From: Clostridium_AM sp964554365
GTDB taxonomy: Bacteria; Bacillota; Clostridia; Clostridiales; Clostridiaceae
Length of the DNA stretch: 11,659 nucleotides
Reading direction: 5' to 3'
Assembly (NCBI GenBank): GCA_964554365.1
Contig: CAZKOJ010000146.1
Coordinates: 1 to 11,659 of the forward strand
Every line of letters begins with the position of its first letter. The stretch's first letter is position 1. Below the pieces are notes generated by a model. That model was not told the origin of the DNA and made no database searches. It was given only the letters and a program-made list of their open reading frames with translations. The position numbers were made by a program, and so were the translations under genes. Shown one piece after another: positions 6,527 through 11,659 of the stretch.

Positions 6527-9241
6527 TTATTTATCTAGTGTATTTATTATTTCCCCCAGATTTTTGACATATTCTCCATATTTAGCCCAATCTCCACTTT
6601 TTTGTGCTTCAATTGCTTTATTATATAAATCTTTAGCTTGTTTTATTTTCTGTATATTTTCTATTGGTTTACCTGGTACTCCATTATTATTTCCGTCTTC
6701 TTTCTTATCCTGATCTTTGTAATTAAATATTTGTTCAAGTCCATTTTCTACACTATCAGCTAAAAGTATTTTATCACCATAACAAACTACAATTCGTTTC
6801 ATTTCTGGTATACTATTTTTTCCACTAGCTCTTAAATAAACTGGCTCTATATACAATAATGAATTCTTTATAGGAACTATCATAGTATCACCAAATTGAA
6901 CTTGCGATCCTTCTTTATTCCATAATGATAACTCTTTAGATATAGTAGTATCTTGATTTAATTTTTGCTTGAAAAGATAAGGGCTATATATAGTTTTCTG
7001 TGGTGGAAACTTGTATAATTCTAGCTCACCATAGTTATCTTTATCCATTCTTGCTCCAAATAAAGCAACCATATTATCTTTATTTCTCATATTGAAATAT
7101 TGAAGTAAAACCATCTCTTCATTTTTTTCACCTGGAAGTCTCATAACTACATAAGGTGATTCCAAGCTATCCTTTTCTCCATCCACCTGTTTTTGATTTT
7201 TAGCTACTTCCCATAAATCTTCCCCATTATAGAACACCCCTGGATCTGTAACATGATATTTTCCTAACACACTACACTGCATCCTAAATAAATCTTTTGG
7301 ATATTTAAAATGTTGTCTCATATCGTCTGATAGTTTTGAAACATCCTTAAATAATCCAGGAAATATTTTAGAATAACTGGATACTACAGGATCATCTTTA
7401 TCAACTATATAGAAATCTGTAGTGCCATCTACAGCATCTACGACCACCTTAACTGAATTTCTTATATAATTAACATTGTTCTGCGGTTGTGAAAAAGGAT
7501 ATCTGTCAGATGTAGTATACGCGTCTATTAGCCAACAAAGTTTTCCATTACTTATTACAATATAAGGGTCTGAATCATAGGTTAAGAATGGTGCTATCTT
7601 TTTTATCCTATCAATTATATTTCTATTTATAAGTATTTTACTCTGATTATTTATATCTCTAGATAAAAGGAAGTTTAAATCTTTTTGGTTAGCTGCAAAA
7701 AGTAACTTATTGATTAAATTCATCTTTATACCAGATTTACCATCATATTTATTAGTTTGATTTTCCCCACCTTTTGGATAATCAAATTCATTCATTTTAG
7801 TGTTTACTACGGCATAATTATCGGTTTTTTCACCAAAATAAATTCTTGGATTTTTTAAATTAATATTTGTACTATTTTCTGCTGGTATATCTTTTATAAC
7901 AAAGTCTGGTTGACCCTCTGAAGTAACAGAGTTAACCTTACTCATTACTATTCCATAACCATGAGTGTATATTAAATGTCTATTTTGCCATGTGTTAGGG
8001 TCTATAGATTGGCTATTTATCTCTCTAGCTGATATAAACACTTGATTAAATTTACCATTTAAGTTGTATCTATCAACATCTATACCATTAAACCCATAAT
8101 AATACCTTATAATTTGAACTTGATTATAAAATTCCAATGCAGGCTTAAATGAATTTATTCTTATATTATCTATTGTGTCTTTATTATTCTTTAAATCTTC
8201 CTTGGTTAAATTTTCTTTTACTTCAAAAGGTTTAGCATCAATTTTTTCTACATTAAATGCTTTTCTTGTATAATCTATATTATATTTTATATAAGGCTGT
8301 TCTAAACTTTTTTCATTAGATTTAACAATGAAATTTTGAACTCCAGTAGCCATTACACTTTCTACTACAACTAGTATAGCTATTGTAGTAATAGATATGA
8401 TTACAGGTTTCACCTTTGAAACCATTACACTCCAAAAGATAATTGCAGCAGCAATTAATGATACTATTGCAATAACTTTATAGAATAATAAACTTACATG
8501 AATATCTGTATAACTAGCTCCAAATGCCACACCTCTAGGACTATATACTAGACCAATGGCTTTTAGTACATATCCTATTGAAACACATACCATTATAAGA
8601 GAACAAACACTTGCCAACTGCTTGCCTGCAAATCTAGTAAGGCCATTATTTAAAACATTTATATTGATAAACCCTTTTTTAAAATTCCTTCCAAGATGGA
8701 TTTTATCCTTAGCACTTAACACAAAATAAATTATGAAAGTAAAAAACACTAAAAATAGCAACAAAGTTAATATTGCTGTATATATAGATTGTATAAGGGG
8801 AAGTTTAAATACATAGAAAGATACATCCAAATTAAAAATTGGATCTGTTACGTTGAACTTTACTGAATTAGTGAACTGTAATATTCTGTACCAATAGGTT
8901 ACAGAAAATATATAAGATATTATAAAGGATATTACAATGTTAAAAGTAAAAAATATTTTCTTTTCAATACTGTTTCTATGGGTATTTACCTCCACTACTT
9001 TTTTAAACTTGATAATACTAATTCTTAAACTCTTATAGTAAACCCATATACCTACAAAGCTAATTATAAACATAGGAATCATAAGTTTAAGAACTGCTGT
9101 TATTTTAGTAAAATACACAGATAGATACCCTACTTCTTTAAACCATTCTATACTTACTACAAAATTTATAATTTTATCTACTGAAAATAACCCTATAAAT
9201 ATTATAAATATAGTAGTAATAATAGCTAACCTTTTTTTCAT
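6527..9241 (-). CDS. UPF0182 (COG1615) large membrane protein
   Basis: A 904-residue integral membrane protein of the UPF0182 family; biochemical function is unknown. Seven hydrophobic segments fill the first third (about 5-28, 48-68, 92-114, 150-175, 206-230, 250-274, 278-300). A long domain, probably outside the cell, follows from about 305. Family hallmarks include DPIFNLDVSFYVFKLP (133-148) after segment 3, YNIDYTRKAFNV just after the last segment, and near the C-terminus a low-complexity DKKEDGNNNG linker followed by KAIEAQKSGDWAKYGEYV. Length is normal for the family. The start is placed at ATG 9239-9241, because AGAGGTGAT lies 4-6 bases before it. The GTG at 9248-9250 lies inside that ribosome binding site and would merely overlap the previous stop. 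It begins 5 bp after the DUF362 gene, so translation is probably coupled. It ends the operon at a strong terminator. Confidence 0.93.
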   Translation of the reverse strand: MKKRLAIITTIFIIFIGLFSVDKIINFVVSIEWFKEVGYLSVYFTKITAVLKLMIPMFIISFVGIWVYYKSLRISIIKFKKVVEVNTHRNSIEKKIFFTFNIVISFIISYIFSVTYWYRILQFTNSVKFNVTDPIFNLDVSFYVFKLPLIQSIYTAILTLLLFLVFFTFIIYFVLSAKDKIHLGRNFKKGFININVLNNGLTRFAGKQLASVCSLIMVCVSIGYVLKAIGLVYSPRGVAFGASYTDIHVSLLFYKVIAIVSLIAAAIIFWSVMVSKVKPVIISITTIAILVVVESVMATGVQNFIVKSNEKSLEQPYIKYNIDYTRKAFNVEKIDAKPFEVKENLTKEDLKNNKDTIDNIRINSFKPALEFYNQVQIIRYYYGFNGIDVDRYNLNGKFNQVFISAREINSQSIDPNTWQNRHLIYTHGYGIVMSKVNSVTSEGQPDFVIKDIPAENSTNINLKNPRIYFGEKTDNYAVVNTKMNEFDYPKGGENQTNKYDGKSGIKMNLINKLLFAANQKDLNFLLSRDINNQSKILINRNIIDRIKKIAPFLTYDSDPYIVISNGKLCWLIDAYTTSDRYPFSQPQNNVNYIRNSVKVVVDAVDGTTDFYIVDKDDPVVSSYSKIFPGLFKDVSKLSDDMRQHFKYPKDLFRMQCSVLGKYHVTDPGVFYNGEDLWEVAKNQKQVDGEKDSLESPYVVMRLPGEKNEEMVLLQYFNMRNKDNMVALFGARMDKDNYGELELYKFPPQKTIYSPYLFKQKLNQDTTISKELSLWNKEGSQVQFGDTMIVPIKNSLLYIEPVYLRASGKNSIPEMKRIVVCYGDKILLADSVENGLEQIFNYKDQDKKEDGNNNGVPGKPIENIQKIKQAKDLYNKAIEAQKSGDWAKYGEYVKNLGEIINTLDK

Positions 9242-9246
9242 TTTTA

Positions 9247-10410
9247 TCACCTCTTATTACTTTTTAGTATTTTTCCAATTATTGAATGGCTAGTTTCTAT
9301 TGCTCCGCAAGGACATAACTCTTGGCAGCAAAAACATCTTATACATTGTTTCATATTCCATACCGGATAGATTTTTCCTTCTTTTTTAACCATTTTTATA
9401 ACACTTGGATTTTCTGGACACACTTCTTCACATCTAGAACATCCAATACATTTTTCTTTTATAACATATGGATTTGGTGCAATAAGCTCTCTTAAAAAAT
9501 TAGTAACAACAGGATTTATAAAATAAAAGTCTCCTCCTTTTCTACAAAGTTCAAAGTCTTTTGCCTTCATATCTTCAATTTTTTCACCTAAAATTTCTAT
9601 GTTTTCTAAAAAAACCTCACCCCAATTCTGTTCATGAGCTTCCTTTAACACAGGTATGTCCAACGGATTATCATATCCAATAAGTTTAACCGCCACCGAA
9701 TCTACTGCTGTTAAACTTTTACCCATAATTAAAGTATTCATTTTTTTGGATTTTCCATTTTTGGGTCCATTACCTTCCATAGCCACAATACCATCTAATA
9801 TAGCAAACTTTGTATTTACTAGTGTGTTAAGATCTAAAAGCATTTTACAAAAATTATTGGCATTTGGCATCCTTGTATGCCATGTAGCCTTTTCAGTCCC
9901 TGGAATACATCCAAATTGATTTTTTATAGCTCCAGTATAATAAGCCATTGCATGAGTTTTAAGTTTAGGTAATGTTATAAGTACATCTGTTTCATAAGGA
10001 GCTTTAGCCACATTCCATGATTTACATAATATAGAGTCATCTAATTTTATATGTAAAGATTGTTTAAAATCTTCAAATTTTATCCCATACTTTTTTGAAA
10101 CTTCTAAAAACCCCGATTTCTGTGCTGCTCTTTTAGCGTCCCCAAAACCTGGAGAATCTCCAAATGATATATCACTTGAATAGTCTTTTATAATTCTTAT
10201 TATAGCTTCAAATACATTAAAATTTGTAATTACAGTGGACCCAGCTTGCTCTACACACAACATATTAGGCTTTAATAATACTTTGCTATTATAAGGTATA
10301 AGTAATCTTAAAAAATTATCTCCTCCTAATAGGTCAAAGCCTTCTCTAAGTTTAGTTTCTATTAAATTCACATCATAATTTTCGCATTTCAAAACTGCAA
10401 CTTTGTCCAT
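9247..10410 (-). CDS. DUF362 domain protein with C-terminal 2[4Fe-4S] ferredoxin domain
   Basis: A 387-residue soluble iron-sulphur protein. Residues 1-300 are the DUF362 domain (KVLLKPNM at 43-50, FGDSPG at 83-88, LPKLKTHAMAYYTGAIKN at 147-164, DGIVAMEGNGP at 206-216). The C-terminus carries two [4Fe-4S] motifs: C321-x2-C324-x2-C327-x3-C331-P and C356-x2-C359-x2-C362-x3-C366-P. It has two extra cysteines, C361 and C368, beside the second cluster. Proteins of this type are common in anaerobes and presumed to be electron-transfer enzymes or partners; the substrate is unknown. The ATG at 10408-10410 has GAGAGGT upstream. It sits 25 bp after niaR and 5 bp before the UPF0182 gene. A role in NAD metabolism could be guessed from niaR, but nothing in the protein shows it. 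Confidence 0.92.
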   Translation of the reverse strand: MDKVAVLKCENYDVNLIETKLREGFDLLGGDNFLRLLIPYNSKVLLKPNMLCVEQAGSTVITNFNVFEAIIRIIKDYSSDISFGDSPGFGDAKRAAQKSGFLEVSKKYGIKFEDFKQSLHIKLDDSILCKSWNVAKAPYETDVLITLPKLKTHAMAYYTGAIKNQFGCIPGTEKATWHTRMPNANNFCKMLLDLNTLVNTKFAILDGIVAMEGNGPKNGKSKKMNTLIMGKSLTAVDSVAVKLIGYDNPLDIPVLKEAHEQNWGEVFLENIEILGEKIEDMKAKDFELCRKGGDFYFINPVVTNFLRELIAPNPYVIKEKCIGCSRCEEVCPENPSVIKMVKKEGKIYPVWNMKQCIRCFCCQELCPCGAIETSHSIIGKILKSNKR

Positions 10411-10435
10411 ATAATACCTCTCTTATTAAAACTGT

Positions 10436-10951
10436 TTAATCTGATACTAAATAGTTTTTTTCTTTTAATTCCTTCCTTATTTTTTCTACTATCTCTTCGT
10501 TTTCTGCCACTATAGTATGCAGATGAACTCCACCAGTTAAAATTAAAAGCGGCTCTGCCTTATATTCATTTATCCTTTTTACAAAATTTTCAACATCATA
10601 AAAAGTCTTGATCATAATCATTCCTTTTATTTCACCATATAATGGATGTTCCACAATAACATCTTCTATAATTCCTCCAAACTTAACTATAGTTTTAAGT
10701 TCATCTTCTATATTTTCAGTTTTATGTAAAAAAGCCATAACCGTTCTTACTGAACTTTTTTCCTCATTATGAATTATATACCCTTCAGGAGTAGCTATAA
10801 TTTTTTTTCCTTCCGCTCTTAAAATAGCAATATCCTTTACTACTATTTGCCTTGTAACCCCTAATTTTTCAGCTAATATATGTCCTTTTTCAGGCTCTTT
10901 ATTCTTTTTTAATAATTCAGCTATATATTTTCTCCTATCTTTCGAATTCAT
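10436..10951 (-). CDS. niaR: NiaR (YrxA-like) niacin-responsive transcriptional repressor
   Basis: A 171-residue regulator of NAD synthesis and niacin uptake genes. Residues 4-60 are a winged helix-turn-helix of the HTH_11/BirA type (RRKYIAELLKKNKEP, then ILAEKLGVTRQIVVKDIAILRAEG). Residues 68-165 are the 3H domain with EHPLYGEIKG and GGVHLHTI. H76, E84 (H-x7-E), H143 and H145 have the same spacing as the nickel ligands reported for the Thermotoga protein TM1602 (His79, Glu87, His144, His146, from memory), so a metal site is likely intact. The ATG at 10949-10951 is used because GGAGGT lies four bases before it. An upstream in-frame TTG at 10961-10963 overlaps that ribosome binding site. No nad or niacin transporter gene lies in the window. 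A long inverted repeat upstream may be its own operator. It is first in a unit with DUF362 and UPF0182 genes. Confidence 0.93.
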   Translation of the reverse strand: MNSKDRRKYIAELLKKNKEPEKGHILAEKLGVTRQIVVKDIAILRAEGKKIIATPEGYIIHNEEKSSVRTVMAFLHKTENIEDELKTIVKFGGIIEDVIVEHPLYGEIKGMIMIKTFYDVENFVKRINEYKAEPLLILTGGVHLHTIVAENEEIVEKIRKELKEKNYLVSD

Positions 10952-10990
10952 TTTTACCTCCAATAAACTATAAAAATTTATTAAAACCTA

Positions 10991-11031
10991 TAACTAAGTA
11001 TATACCTATATATTACCATTATACTTAGTTA
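10991..11031. promoter_or_regulatory. Long inverted repeat upstream of niaR, candidate autoregulatory operator
   Basis: TAACTAAGTATA (10991-11002) and TATACTTAGTTA (11020-11031) are perfect 12-bp inverted arms separated by 17 bp, centres 29 bp apart. A TATAAT (11018-11023, minus strand) overlaps the upstream arm and could be the niaR -10, though the -35 at 17 bp is poor. An operator covering a promoter would suit autoregulation by NiaR. It is not a good terminator for the HD gene: AT-rich, long loop, broken T tract. Confidence 0.5.
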
Positions 11032-11047
11032 AATAAAATAATCATTA

Positions 11048-11542
11048 TTAGTTTCTATCATCACATATTTTAAGTATATTCAGTTCTCTATCATCTTTTA
11101 TTTCATAATTATGATGATTTTTAATCAAATATAGTATTTTATCATCATAATTATATCTATTTAACATTTTATATCCTATTTCACCATGATTATAATAAAC
11201 TTGTATTTTTTTAAAATTATTAAGTTTCTTTATATAGCCTTTTGATAGGATATCAGCTATAACAATAATAGACTTATCCATTATTGTTATCTTTTTATAA
11301 ATTTTACCTATATCATGTAGTAATGAAGCTTTTACGAGTATCTTAGTATTTAAATTTTCTTTTTTGCAAACTTCCATTACATCATAACTTACATTAATAC
11401 AATGTTTTTGTTCATGTCTAGATAATTTATAAAATAAATTCAACTCTTTTTTAGTTAAATTTTTATTTATAAATACTATATCTTCATCATTCAATTTTGA
11501 ATTTATAGCCCAAAAAAACTGCTTTATCCTATAAAAAAACAT
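11048..11542 (-). CDS. Small HD-domain (HDIG-type) metal-dependent phosphohydrolase
   Basis: A 164-residue soluble protein with the HD fold. Metal ligands visible are H47 (EQKHCINVS), H76-D77 in LLHDIGKIY, H119 in YYNHGEIGYKML, H143/H144 in KNHHNYE, and D161 near the end. Such domains hydrolyse phosphomonoesters or phosphodiesters of nucleotides; the substrate cannot be told, and there is no GYP motif of a cyclic-di-GMP phosphodiesterase. The ATG at 11540-11542 has AAGGAG about 12 bases upstream, longer than usual, and no better start is seen. It is separated from the tRNA by a terminator and from niaR by 96 bp with an inverted repeat, so it may be its own transcript or lead into niaR. Confidence 0.85.
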   Translation of the reverse strand: MFFYRIKQFFWAINSKLNDEDIVFINKNLTKKELNLFYKLSRHEQKHCINVSYDVMEVCKKENLNTKILVKASLLHDIGKIYKKITIMDKSIIVIADILSKGYIKKLNNFKKIQVYYNHGEIGYKMLNRYNYDDKILYLIKNHHNYEIKDDRELNILKICDDRN

Positions 11543-11563
11543 GTTTTTACATAGCTCCTTGTT

Positions 11564-11593
11564 TTTATATATTATTTTAACTCATATAGTTAA
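11564..11593 (-). promoter_or_regulatory. Possible sigma-A promoter of the HD gene
   Basis: TTAACT (11588-11593) and TATAAA (11564-11569) on the minus strand are spaced 18 bp, in the short gap between the tRNA terminator and the gene. In sequence this AT-rich such matches arise easily, so the call is tentative. Confidence 0.3.
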
Positions 11594-11602
11594 TTTATTT
11601 AT

Positions 11603-11640
11603 AAAAAAAAAGTATTTGTAATATAAATTACAAATACTTA
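11603..11640 (-). terminator. Intrinsic terminator after the tRNA gene
   Basis: A perfect 13-bp stem (11610-11622 with 11627-11639) with a 4-nt loop is followed on the minus strand by eight T (A run 11603-11610). It starts one base after the encoded CCA of the tRNA. Confidence 0.93.
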
Positions 11641-11659
11641 TGGTGGAGATAAAGAGACT
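11641..11659 (-). tRNA. 3' end of a tRNA gene, probably tRNA-Ala; 5' part outside window
   Basis: The last 19 bases, read on the minus strand, give AGTCTCTTTATCTCCACCA. This parses exactly as T-loop positions 58-60 (AGT), T-stem CTCTT beginning with the invariant C61, acceptor strand TATCTCC, discriminator A73 and encoded CCA, and it is followed by a terminator. The U at position 70 and A73 fit tRNA-Ala (G3-U70 with a GGGGATA 5' strand). A tRNA-Tyr with an ordinary A3-U70 pair is also possible. The anticodon is not in the window, so the amino acid is inference. Confidence 0.75.

Noticed and set aside
9656..9919. Open frame of 87 codons on the plus strand within the DUF362 gene; similar ones at 1924-2160, 3346-3645, 3887-4120, 5601-5792 and 6283-6465
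   Set aside because: All lie opposite well-supported minus-strand genes or overlap their ends, and none shows family motifs or a convincing start region.
10991..11031. Inverted repeat as terminator of the HD gene
   Set aside because: The loop is 17 nt and the bases that follow on the minus strand are a mixed ATAGGTTTTAATAAA rather than a T run.
1..11659. CRISPR array, insertion sequence, prophage or attachment site
   Set aside because: No spaced direct repeat series, transposase, integrase or terminal inverted repeat pair was seen. The tRNA end at the right edge has no adjacent duplicate.

Overview
The window is AT-rich, compact DNA read almost entirely from the minus strand. It looks like a Clostridium sensu stricto (cluster I) chromosome. 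Support for this comes from the base composition, strong AGGAGG-type ribosome binding sites, TTG/GTG codons near several starts, a T-box-controlled serS, a 3H-domain NiaR regulator, and a cytosolic sensor kinase behind what looks like a sigma-H promoter. Species is not decided here. No transposon, phage gene, CRISPR array or plus-strand gene was found.

Right to left, in the direction of transcription: the right edge (11641-11659) holds the 3' end of a tRNA gene, probably tRNA-Ala, followed by an excellent intrinsic terminator (11603-11640). Next is a small HD-domain phosphohydrolase (11048-11542). After a 96-bp gap with a long inverted repeat comes niaR (10436-10951), then a DUF362/ferredoxin protein and a UPF0182 membrane protein. 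The last three are tightly spaced and end at a strong terminator (6481-6520), so niaR-DUF362-UPF0182 is a probable operon.

A second probable unit starts near 6440 with a sequence matching the sigma-H consensus and overlapped by a Spo0A-box-like TGTCGAA. It contains a soluble hybrid histidine kinase (MEDS-like, GAF-like, HisKA, HATPase and receiver domains), a secreted SH3b-YkuD L,D-transpeptidase, a FAD/BFD [2Fe-2S] oxidoreductase of the GlpA-like family, and a DUF1667 protein. No terminator separates these four genes. This is the least conventional part of the window: a possible stationary-phase or sporulation-entry unit joining signalling, wall cross-linking and redox. The oxidoreductase has diverged at positions usually conserved, and the second flavoprotein that normally accompanies the FAD/DUF1667 pair is absent.

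The left end is serS (seryl-tRNA synthetase, C-terminus outside the window), preceded by a complete T-box leader with a consensus promoter, UCC specifier, AGGGTGGCAAC antiterminator and terminator.

Several starts were revised: the transpeptidase, UPF0182 and niaR are best started downstream of their longest open frames because the upstream alternative codon lies inside or just before the ribosome binding site.
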